Below, piece by piece: positions 10,101 through 22,100 of a stretch of DNA of 64,000 bases (position 1 is its first letter; every line of letters starts with the position of its first letter). The notes under the pieces are model-generated. The model searched no databases. It saw nothing but the letters and a program-made list of their open reading frames with translations, and was not told where the DNA came from. This DNA comes from Cinclus cinclus (Eukaryota; Chordata; Aves; Passeriformes; Cinclidae). The translations under genes and the position numbers were made by a program. The DNA is taken from contig NC_085051.1 of NCBI RefSeq assembly GCF_963662255.1, forward strand, positions 57,750,101 through 57,814,100. The letters run 5' to 3'.

Positions 10101-13100
10101 GGTTTTCTGTAAATGCTGGTATTCTGTACAGCTGCAGGGCTGAGATGTTCTCTGGGGACAGGGACATCTGCAGAGCCTCGGCTGGGAGGATACAGACTCT
10201 CCTAGCAGCTTCAAGCACTGCGAGGCAGGGATGCTCCCAGGCTGAGCCCCAGGAAGCCCAGAGGGTTCCCATTCTCCCCACATGGAAAGGGCCTTTCCCA
10301 AAAGCTGCAGAGCTCACTTAACAGCCTGCATTTACATCCCAGCCTGTGATGTGGGAAAAACTTAAAGAGATGCTTAAAATTAAGTACATTGTTAAGCCTC
10401 GGGTCTGTGCAGCACTTAGGGATTCCCAGGCACTCTGGCAACAAAACCAGACAAATCCCAGCAAAGGCAGCCCCACAGCAGCCATCCTGGGGGGGTCAGA
10501 GAGTTCCGTGCACTGCACACACCTCTGCCTGCTGTCCCCAGCTCCTGCTGGGACACTGGCCACATGGATGCACCACTTGACCATGCATTTTCAGAGCCCT
10601 GGTTTGTTTGGGGGCATGGGCAGGCAGAGAGGCAGCCCCTGATGTCCCATGTCCTGTGGATATTGTGACTCAGGACAAGTGAGAGGCATGATCACTGAGT
10701 AAGGGGCTCAAGACAGGGAACAGGGAGGAGAAAGCCCTGCTCCTGCCTTGCTTCTTCGTGACAGAAACCAAGTTCTGCTAGAGCTTGAAAATGCTGTGAG
10801 TTATTAAACCATTATTAGTTCACTGTGCCTCAGGGACAGGCTGTTCACTCCCCCAGCCCCCCACCATGTACACAGTGCATGTGTTACAGAACCACAGAAT
10901 GGCTGGGGCTGCAGGGACTGTAAAGATCCTCTAGTCCAACCCCCCTGCCATGGGCAGGGAACATTCCACTCGACCAGGCTGCTCAGAGCCCCATCCAGCC
11001 TGGAACACTTCCACTCCTCCTGAGCTCATGGAGCACATCTAACCCTGTACACTGGTCCCTGCACTGCTGCTGGCTGCAGAGCCATGCACCCCCTCCCCAT
11101 CCTGGGACTACTGCTTGGAGCACCCTGGGGACTTCCAGCTAGACAAACACATCCCTCAGGCCCAGGGAGATGTGTCCCATGGCTCCACTCACATAAAATG
11201 AACCACATGCAACTTGTGCATCATGTCCCCAAGGGCAGCTCCAGCCCCAGCAGTATCTCACAGGTGGGATTTTGCCTTTTCTTTCCCTTCTGCCTTTCAG
11301 ATGCTCTTGCAGCATCTTCTGCCAGTCCCTGGCTCCTTCATTCAGCTCCCTTTTGGTCCTCATCCCATGTCACAGCTCTCCTTGCACCATCTCCCTGTTC
11401 CTCCTGGCCCCAAACCTAACCACTACTTCACCCAGCCAGACCTCAGCCAAGCCAAATTATTTTTAAATTCCAGCCTGTCAATGATCTGAATCACACCAGG
11501 TGACTCGTGGGAAGGCAAGCCCGAGGGCAAACCGTCCTGCTGACACTCAGGTTTCTATTCTTGCTCCTCTTCCATTCCCATTCCTTGTCCTCAGACCTCA
11601 GACGTGCCCTCCAGTAGGCATGAGTCAAGCTCCAAAAATTCGGGGGAAGGAGACATTGCTGTGGTCACCTATTATCAAAACAATGGGGCAGGCAGAATGT
11701 ACTTCTGGTGGGTTACTCTTGATGTTTGCCCTGCTCTAATCCACCCTGATCTTTCCCTCAATTAAGCCTCTGGAACAGATTAAACTCTCACACTGCCAAA
11801 TGAGCTTATGGGTTTGTTACACTCCTTCCTGGTACCATCCCTCTGACTGAGCCTGGCCCAAAGGAGACAAGCTGCTCTCTCCTCCAGGAACATAGCCACG
11901 TCTTCAGCAGGTGAACATCTCTTTTCAGCCTCTCTCTTTGCTTTTTCTCCTGCCTTCTTGAAACACTCACTGCTTTTGCCCATTTTCATCCTGCCTCGGG
12001 TAAAATAACTGTCTCATTTTCTTCGTGTGCTTTGATGCCTTCCAAACTGGGGTTATAGTGCTTGAGCAGGAGATTAAAAAGTGGAGACCTTTGCCTGCAA
12101 TGACATTATTTTGGTTTGGTTTATTTGTTCAAAGTTCACATTTTGCTCTTGGCTCACTACAAAAATAAAAGAAGAGACCCACCCATGGTAGATGTGGGCA
12201 AAACTTAGTCCTTCTTGGCCAGAGAGGGATAGAAATTTTCCACCCAATACAGACACATGGAGCAGTTGCTGGTAAGAACAACCCAAAAATATTACCCAAC
12301 TGTGGCCACATCTGGGGGTTATTTTCATAACATTCCCTCTCTTTTTTTTTTTTTTTTTGTGTGTGTGTGTGTGTTTTTTTGGTGATCCATCTTCAGGGTT
12401 CATGTGGTCAGGTATGTGAGGAGGGGTGGAATCAGGCACAGTGAACCACTCTGGCACATGGATGAGAGGACAAAGAAGATGAAGGCCATCTGGCAAACAT
12501 GGCTTTGGTATGAAGTAATGATGGGAGATGTGTTTTGGGCCCACAAGTGAAACCATGTGATCCTGTATAGATGACACCTTGCCCAGGTGTGCCCATCCCA
12601 GGCCAGCTGTTACCTGCTGTCTTTGGTAGGCAGAGAATGTCCTTTCCAGGTCTTCAAGGTCCAAGATTTTGAACACTTTTGTGTCATCTATGTTGGTCCA
12701 CACGGTGCCTGCCAGCTTGTTCTACAAGACAGTGAGAGCATTGTAGGTTGGGGATCTCCTGCCCATTGCCCTTTCATCACCATCCAGCACCTCCAGTCTC
12801 ACTGCCCAAATTATTGCCCTGCTTACCTCTGGAAGCTTGGACCAGTTGAAAGACTTGAGGGCGTTCGTCGGCTGGGGGATGCTCTTCTTCTTGAAGGCCA
12901 TGCCCAGAGGTGGTCCAGGGGGAGGCATCATCCCACCCAGGGGTGGGGGTCCAGGGGGAGGTGGGGGACCACCTGGAGGAGGTGGTGGGGGAGGTGGTGG
13001 GGGACATACCCCTGGGAGAGGTGGGGGTGGTGGAGGGGGAAGAAGAGACCCGGGAGTTGGAGAAGGTGAAGGGCCACCAGGTGCTCCTGGTGGCATGGGA

Positions 13101-16100
13101 GGTCCTCCAGGACTGGCAGCACAGATGGCCCTCTGGGAGAGAAAGAGGAATGGGAACTGGTCATATGGAGTTGGGGGACACCACCTAAGAAATACCCCAA
13201 TGCTGATTTTTAATTAATTTGGTTAAAATTTAGGAAACAAAGAAAGCATTGAAAGACTTCAACACTCCTGACTGAGGCTCAGTGCAGCTGAGAGGCAGAA
13301 TCACCCCATCACTAGGGACATGCACCTCAGTGGCTCTTCCAACAAGCTTCTTTCTCCAGTCCCCCATCTGAGCTGATGCAGCTCAGCCTCCTGAAATCAC
13401 CCCACAGCATTTTTCAGGGGCTTTGGGACTGGACCCACAACAGGGAGTAGGTCTGAGGTCTCACCCTGCTCATCTCGTGGAGCTGTGCTGTGAGATCTGC
13501 CACTTGCTGCTTGACCTGCTTGTGCTCACTGGACTCCTTCTCCAGCTTTTCCTTCATCTTGTTCAGTGTCTGCATCATCTCCTCCTTCTCCTGGGCCTTG
13601 GCATCACACTCCCGCTCCTTCTTCTCCAGCTTCTGCTGAAGCTCTGTGTGCTCTGCAACAGCCCCAGGAGACCACTTCTGGGTGACAAACACTCCTTTTT
13701 GCCAACAGCAGCCTATGGGGGGGCTAAACCCTACACTGCCCTGCAGAGAAGCTGCAGCTGACAAAAGGGAGCCTGTGCTGTGCCTTATTACCCCATTTGG
13801 AGCCTCTCCATGAAATAATATTATTTGCTTTGCCCACTTCCCATGTCAGCCCCATGGCACAATACGATACTATCTGAGCCCTTCAATAAAGCCTGCAGAT
13901 AAATGTATAAATAAACATATAAATACATGTGTATATTAACTGTTTAGCCAAGGTTAGAGTTGACACTGTGTATTTCTCTATCACTCACCTTTTCTCATTT
14001 TCTCTGCTTGCTCTTTCCACTGTTTCACCTCATTTTCATTGACTAACCTAAAAGGAAAAGAGATGCAGTACGTGAGACAATAGGAGACCATCACCAGCGA
14101 GGAACATGACTGAGGAAATGGGATTTAAGGCTTCCAAACTGATACACCTAATAGCTTTGCTGTGTGTCCCCTCAGCAGGGTTATGTAAAATTTAACAGAG
14201 AACATGCAAAAACTCCTAAATCTCAAATATTGCTTGCAAGTGCTGTCTAACAGAAAGGATGGGCCTCATTGTTAAGGTGGGGTGAGTGCGTCCTGGGAGG
14301 GGAGCAGCTGCAGGGATGCTGGCCTGTGTCCAGCCAAGAAGCAGGAACATCACCGTGTGACAGTGATGAGTAAGTAACAGTGACACTTGAGCACCTACAT
14401 TCGTACAACGTTTTTAATGTTGAAGTTTTCCAGGGGAGTGGCATCGGGGTCCTGCCCTTTGTCACTCTGGATGACGATCTGCTGCACGATCCTGTCGAGC
14501 AGCAGCCAGTACTGGACAGTGTTGCCACTTCTTTTATCTGCAGGGAAGAAAGGGGAGAGACTGATGTGAGCAAAGGGGCAGGAGAGCTGGGCTGCCAAGC
14601 CTCCAGCAAGCCATGGGTTTCCTGGCTTCTCCTTGGACTCACAAGGCATCTGGAGACAGTGGTGCAGGATGGACATAAAGTGCGGGTACGCCTCGCTGTG
14701 CGTCAGCCTCTTCCTCGTCAGCTCGAACATCTGGGTTGCACTTTTGGTGTCAATGTGGACCTGTAGGCAGGAGCCAGGCAAGGTCAGGCCACTGCACCCA
14801 CAACAGCACTGCCTGTTCCCCGAGTCTCAGCTCCAGACCCCACGAGTCACCCCCACCCCAAAACTGACAGACAAAGCAGCCCCACTGCCCTACGAGGGGC
14901 AAACAGAGCTGTCGGGCAGCTAGAGGACAGAAGGGCTAAAGCAGGCTCTGGGACAGATGTTGCAAAAGAGCAGGGCAACAGGAAAGATTTCCAACCTCCA
15001 CATTTTATCCAGAAGACCACTCTTTATCCTAGGGCACACAAGTGTTTTGAACTGGGACACTGAGTGCCAGTGTATCAGCAGCGTTCGTACTCACCAGTTC
15101 AAATCTTTTGGCAAACTCCAGCTCATCTTCATTTCTAAGCATTTCGAAGAAATCTAAGTGCCTGAGGAAAGAAAGGGGAGGGAAAAAACCCTGTTACAAA
15201 AACCAAAACAACCTGTTAAAAGCAGATACAAATGTGACAATTAATAAATTACAGGCAACTGGTCTGTCAGCAGACCAGACACTGTGAGGGCTTGAAACAG
15301 CAACTGGACGTTCAGCCCTGACTTCCTAGTCACTACAGGATGTTCAAAGGAGCCTTTTGGGATGAAAAGAGGTGGATGAGGGCTGACAGCATCCCCTGAA
15401 TCCCTACACATCACCTTCACATCACATCCTCCCCAGCTCAACCCTACATCAGAACGCAGCAAAACCGTGTCAGAATTTTCTTCTCCCTCTCTGGAGACAG
15501 CAAGGAATTTCTGTAAGAGGCGTGACTCTAGAGCCACGTGATTTCCCCAAAGGCCAACACCTGAAGCAAGGGCACCGGACAAAACTCACAGGTGTGCTGG
15601 GGTTCACTACTCACCGGTCCAGGGTAGAATTTTCATGTTGTCTTAGCTTATCAATGACTGGCTGGATGCCGAGCATGAGGAATTCGTATCTCAGATGGAG
15701 TCTGAAATCCAGGCTTTCCTGCAAGGCACAGTTGTGGGCTCAGCACAGCAAGGTGCACATCCTCACAAAGTTCACAGAAATAATAGCACCCCAAACACAC
15801 CCCAAAGCCTCCCTGTCCCAGAGCTCACCACGCCTGCCCCCTGACTCAGGACGGCGTTGATGAAGGACATGATGGCTGTCTTGAGGCTCACTTCATCTCG
15901 GTACCGGCCCGTGCTCTTGTCCAAGTCGTTGATCAGCGTCTGCCAAACACAGGGTGCCAGTTAAATGCCCCGTGACAGCCCCAGTGCTGCCCAAACAGCC
16001 AGGGAACACAGGCAGGAGCAACTCCTTGTGATGCTCCCACAGCTGGTGATGCACCCCAGCACCCATTTGGGCCAACACCAGCCCATCCAGGTGTGCTGCA

Positions 16101-19100
16101 GCCTTGCAGAGCTGTGAGCCCAGTGACCCTGCACAAGCAAGCCTTTTTCTTTCTTTTTTTTTTTTTTTTTTTGGTGGGTGTCACCTTAAATAACCGTTTC
16201 ATCCCTCTTCACCCAACTGCAGATCCCATCAGACATGGCTGGATTTTTTTCAACTTGCAAACAGCCATAACAAAACATTTGCAAGCTGAATTAGATATTC
16301 AGGAGGAGAAAGGGACAGGAATGCTGAATTTCAAGGGCCGAGTAGAGACCCACCTACCTGAAAACGAGTCCTTTCACTGGCGTATTTCTGGTAGTGCAGC
16401 ATGGCCTCCAGTACCTTTTTGTGGCCCCCAGGAACCAGGCACACAGCGCCCATGATTTCCAGCACTGCCACCTTTGTCTTAATATTCTCGGTGCTCAGAC
16501 TCTGAGCGATTACGTTAATGCTCTCCAGGTGGGCCAGGACGTGGGCCCGGCCCAGGGAGTTGTTCATTAGTGCTTTTATACACCCAATGAGCGAGGTATG
16601 TATTCGAGACTCTGCTGTCTCATAGTCCATGCTTTTGAGAAAGTTGAGGATACATGATAAGCCATCCAGGTCGATGAACCGGGTCACAAACCTGCCAGAA
16701 AAAGGGATTTTCATTGGTCAATTTAAAACAAAATGCTAGAAGTCCGTCTTGCCCTCTTAACAGAACTAACTTGTTGATGTCAACCTAGAATCTTCCTGTA
16801 TACTTTTTCATGGATACCAGAAAGCCTGAAGGGCTCCTGTGGCCCAGACACAGGGATGGGTTGCAAAAATCAATTTAATTGGTGCCTGATAGCATGGGCA
16901 GCCAGGTACCACCAGCACAAGGTTCTTCAGAGTGAGGATATTTGAAAGAGAGCCAACTCACCCAGCCATCAACACAAGTGCCAGGATGGAGGCTGGAAGT
17001 TTGCAGTCACGCTGCAAAAAATACCAACCTGAGTCCTGAGACCAGTTTTGAAATGGAAGAAGATCCCATGCCCTGAAGTCACCTCCTCATCAGCTGCAGA
17101 CAGCTCAGTGCCAGCCCTTCTGCCCTCTGCTACCTCTCCTGCCTCACCATCCACACCCTTCTCCTCCCTCAGGCACAACTCCCCAGTTTTAAGGGATTTC
17201 TAATTTTTACAGTGATTTACAACACCACTGAACAGAAAGCAGACAGCAAACACAGGGCAGTGCCCCAGACAGACACAACACTGCATACTGCTGAGGCATT
17301 TCAGGGCCCCCATGCCCAATGCCATCCAGGCTGGGTGTCCTCTGGTTTGGCAAAAGGCACGGGCTTGGAAAGCAAATGAGCCAAGAACATCCCAGCACTG
17401 GGATGATTTTAATTTGAAACAAGCCATGCTGATGGGCAGCAACAAAAGGGGTAATTGCAGGCTTGGGGAAAACTGCTTTCTCTGCCTCAAAGCTTGCTCT
17501 TTTTCTCCCAGCCAAAGTCAATAGGAAAGTTGGTGTTCACTTCCCTGAGTGCACAAGTAGGTCCAACAGGTAAAATTTTCTATGGAGCCTGCTACATCCC
17601 TCAAAAAACACTCAAACCCCACTTTTAGGGATTTTGCAAAGTTTCATGGCTGACCGCCAGCCCTGCTCACTGCAGGGACCAGCACACACAAGGTCCAGGA
17701 GTCACAGAAATCAGGTGCTCACCCTGGACCCTGGGAATTTCTCACCATCAGCACAGGTGGAAGAAGGAAAGGTATTTGCAAGCAATAGTAAATTTATTTC
17801 TTCCATAACCAAAACAAGTCAGGCATCTCCTAGTGGAACACATTCCCATCAGTGGATGTCAACCTGAGGCACCTTAAGTGTGGAAAAAGTGTGCATGCAG
17901 GCTCCAGAGAAAACGAAATTAGGAAAAGCTAGAGACATTCAGAAAGAGTCCCAGCCTTCACTTATCCATCCCATCAAATGTTTTCCCATTTCATAAAAGC
18001 CTGAAGATTCATGTGACTTTATTCCCTTATAAAGTGCAAGAGGAGTTGAAGTTGAAACAAAGGGCCTAGCTGACCAATAAAAACTGTTGTTTTGTTGGAA
18101 AAAAATAAATCAATCTTTAAGGAATTTTTATCTTCTGTTCCGTACAAAGGAAAATTTGTTAACATAAAAAAAAGTTGCCTGATCAGACAGGAAGGTCCTG
18201 ATGGCTCTTGGTCACTAAAAAAACCAAGAAAAAGGAACAAAATGACAAAATGTGACACAAAAAAAAGCAGCTGGTGAAACAAAAAAGGAAGCAATTAGTG
18301 CCTCAGAGTCCTTGCCTCCCTCACCCTGCACAGCTCCCACTTATATTCCTATTTAACCCCCTGCTCTGCCAGAGAACTCAAATCCAAAGCCACAACCACA
18401 GCAATAAAGCCAGCAAAGGGAAGGGAATTGCCTCATTGGTTTTGTCCGCAGTGCAGTCTTCAAACTTTCGATTGTTTTATTTCTCTCCTCCTCGTCTTCT
18501 TTCTCCAAGGCGATCAGAGACTTTCTCTGTGAAAGCAGGAAGGCAGAAATCAGGAGAGGAATCTCTGTGTGCCCAAGGAGTGGCAGTGCCCACCACCCAC
18601 TGTGCCAAGCCATGGGGATCCTAAACCCATCCTGGAAGCCCAGAATCCTTATGGCACTCACAGAACTGGGGAAAAGGAGCAGTGAGGATAACCACCCCAT
18701 GGTCTGCAAGGAGACAGAGGGATGAAGGGGACAGAGGGATGAAGGCACTGTCTCCCAAGCCCCCACACAGTTCCTGCTCTGCTCTTCACTGGTGCAGCCT
18801 CACCTTGAGTGCTGGGGGCAGTTTAAGCCACTACAATATAAAAAACCACATCCAAAAAAGACATTAGGCTATTGGAGATCATCCAGAGCGGGCCATGGGG
18901 ATGGTAAACAGCCAACCCTGTCATTGCCAGTTCTCCCAGTGCAACCCAGCAGTGTGAATCTCAGCTGGGCACACTGGCTGTGACCACAGGATGCATCTCC
19001 CACACTGGATTTTGCCCTCCAGCTGGGGCTGGGATTTGGCTCCTCCACCAGGGCTGCCTGCTCCCTGGGCATGCATGAGGCACAACTACAGCTAAAGCAG

Positions 19101-22100
19101 CTCCCCGAGTGGTTCCTGCACCACCCAACAGTGCTGGGCCCCCAGAGGTGTCAGGGTGAGCCCTGCCAGCCCCAGATGAGGCTAATCCAAAGCAGAGAGA
19201 AGGGGTCCCAGCAGATATGAGGAGCTGTGCTGACCCCTCCATTTAACCCAGCTCCTCTTCAGCAGCACATCAGGGAGATCAAAGCCACCCTCCAGGCATC
19301 TGGCAGGCTTTGATCACAAGCTCTGCTCAGGCTCAGGGCTCTGCCTGGCTGGCAGCCCCTGGCCAGCACTGGATGTTCCTGCCTTTCCAACCGGGAAGCA
19401 GCACGCTCCCTCCTGGCTCACAGCCCCTGCTCATCCCTCTGCCCCATCCCTGGAAGTGTTCAAGGCCAGGCTGGAGGGGGCTTGGAGCAACCTGGTCTGG
19501 TGGAAGGAGGTGGGAACTGGATGTTCTTTAAGGTCCCTTCCCACCCAAACCCCATCCATGGTTCTGTGACTGCACAAAATGCCCCAGGTGCCGTAGGAAC
19601 ATCTCCATTCTGCAGCTGTACCTGTTGCTCTAACAATGACACTGCCTCTGGTAACACCTGCCCCCATCTCAGGGACAATGCTGACAGACTGTCCCCACCC
19701 TGCTGCTGCCCCACACCGGGTTCAGAGGCACCAGGGCTCTGGGGCAATACTCACAGCAGCCATTGAATTCAGCTGATCGATGTAGAACTCCGGCCAGCTG
19801 GTGGCTCCTTTATTTTCTTCCTGGTCCTGGCAGGGGACAAAAAAAGTGAAACAAAGGCAGATTAGTAGAATTAGTATTAACATCCCCTGCCTTTCATGAT
19901 CAACCACTTCTAAAGCACCCCTGAGCTTTTTCATTACTTTATATCAATATGTGTGACTTTTCATATTCTGAGCTTACCCCTGACTCCAGCTATGGGAACA
20001 TTACCTGGTTTATTGAACTGCCATACTTTAAATACAATTACATCACCTGCCTATGACCAAACACTGCCCCACTGATACTGCATCAGTCTTGTGATTATCA
20101 GCTTCAGGGAAACCACACTGAAATTTTACATCCAAATCTCTCTCGTTTCAATTCTACAGTGCCCTTGAAGCTTTGGCTGCACAGCCTTGAACATGCTCGG
20201 GGGGAAATGTTTATAAGCAATGAAGAGTGTTTAAACGTGACATGATCTAGGCTGCACTCCTGGAGCAGAACCATGACTTACCAACATCCTAAGAGAGACT
20301 CCAGGCATAACAGTTCCTCTGGGGACTTCATAGGTCATTGGGAGGGAACATGCATCTGGCAATGTCATCTCTTAAAGGATGTCACCCCTGGGCCCATGAT
20401 CTATGACGCTGAATGATGCACAGCCTCATTTGGCCATCCTGGTCCACAATGCCCTGCATCTGTCAGGGTTCATGAGGGGTTCTCAGGTTCTACCTTGTTC
20501 TTGTAGAACATGACTGAAGGAGCTCTGAGCCCAGCACAGGTAACTAATGCTGCACATTCCCAGGGGCTGCCCAGAGTTAAGTAGGCAGAATTTATGGGAA
20601 TACTTCAACTTTTTCCCCCACTTCCTTTCCCTAAACACATATCAAAAGGAGAAGAGGACTTCACAGCAGAAATGCCACACAGGTCTATGCTGGAGTCAAC
20701 AAATACTGCACAAATCCCAAACATTTTTGATCAGTAAGCATCTTCTGATCACAGCCTGACTTTGCTGGATGGCTCTGTCCCTTCCCTAATTTAGGAGATG
20801 TTTGTAAACCTCCTCCTACACCACAGACACCTACGATGGTGGGAGCTGCACGATCTCTCTGCCCCCATGCCTGTGCACGCAGACAACCACGGCTGCTTTC
20901 AGCCAGCCCGAGGAGCAGAGTCCCAGATATTTACCATGGCTCAAGAGGTGTATGTGGAAAACATTTGTGTATCCAGACTTCCCAAGATGCAGCGTGCCAA
21001 GATGAGGACGTGCAGAGTCAAGGACAGGTAATTTGGATGACACTCAGTTTGCCCCTGAGCTGAACAGCCTGTGCCTCCAGACCCAACCCTTCCTTTCTCT
21101 GTGCCTGGCTCCAGAACAAGTTTGAGAGCACCAAGAGGCCTGGAAACCTCTGCCCTTTGCTTCAACACTTTTCCTGACCCCAGAGTCCATCAGAGGTGGC
21201 AAGCAGCTGGGCTGAGGCTCAGGTCACCTGTTAGCTTGGTGTCAGTTCTGTCTGACACAGCCATCGGGGCTTTCATCTCCTCAGCTGAGCCTTGGGCACT
21301 CGCGCCAACCCTTCCTGGAGCTGCCTGTGCTCTGCCAGGGGAAGGCTCTGCACAAAGCTCTTGGGCATTCCCATTTTCCCAGCTTTGCTGACCCTACTGA
21401 GAGCCCAACATGCAAACGTACTCCAGGGCACAGTGGAGCTGGGACACTTAAGGGTGCCTTGAACATGGTCCCGTCACCTCCTGGAGGTGTCAGAGAAGGT
21501 CTTTGCCATTATGCTCTTATGAGGAGCATCTCTTTCCCACCAGAGACACCAGCTGGGAAGGGTGGAGAGGTCCCCACCACAGCAGAGCAGCAAGAGGTGT
21601 CCAGATGTGCCCAGCCAGGAGACCTGGGCAGGGAGTGAGATCCATGCTGAGGAATGGGGAGGGAAGGCAGCAGGGCTGGGTCGTCCCACATGCCAGGACC
21701 TTCCCACGTGCTGTGAACACCTGTGAGGCAGGCAGGGATGTGGACCTGCTGCTCATTTAGGGTTGAAAAGAAGCGGTGGAGCAAATAAAGGTCTCCAGGG
21801 GGTGGAGGGGAGGCTGAATAACAAAATTGGCTAAACTGCTCATTTATAATTAACGTGCTGCATTATAAATATTTCCCTTTGCTCGGCTCCCTCGGGCTCT
21901 TGCATTTCCTCCCTGAAACCCCCAATTTAGAGAGCACTCTCAATTAAGTGCAGCAAAACCTCATTAATTCCGATGAGCAGCTGGGCAGGCTCGTAGAAAG
22001 CAGCTTCCCAGGAAAAGGGGGACTGCACAATAAAGCAGGAAAAGATCAGGGCACAGGCTTCCCTCCCCTCAGCTCGCTGCAGGACGTTGCTCCCTGGTAA

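Larger units (their letters stand above)
7180..12613 (-). other. DAAM1: Introns flanking the DAAM1 microexon (4,095 and 1,309 nt)
   Basis: The upstream intron (8,519-12,613) carries a minus-strand CR1 fragment near 10.9-11.0 kb and a T/GT tract at 12.34-12.38 kb. The downstream intron (7,180-8,488) has no repeat that I can name. The isolated position of the 30-nt exon between much longer introns fits a regulated cassette exon. Confidence 0.9.
12722..16357 (-). other. DAAM1: Cluster of nine compact DAAM1 introns
   Basis: Coding exons 5 to 14 are separated by introns of 418, 110, 453, 334, 105, 351, 336, 332 and 105 nt, all GT-AG. Apart from a T19 tract at 16,154-16,172 they hold nothing I can assign. 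Three introns of 105-110 nt are close to the practical minimum for vertebrate introns. Confidence 0.95.
16692..19754 (-). other. DAAM1: Two DAAM1 introns flanking coding exon 4
   Basis: The introns are 1,228 nt (18,527-19,754) and 1,740 nt (16,692-18,431). The first carries a plus-strand CR1 3' end near 19.5 kb. The second begins with the GC donor, and I see nothing else in it beyond simple A-rich tracts near 18.1-18.3 kb. Confidence 0.9.

Noticed and set aside
12837..13217. Glycine-rich plus-strand open frame
   Set aside because: It is the antisense of the proline-rich FH1 exon; Gly codons are the complement of Pro codons.
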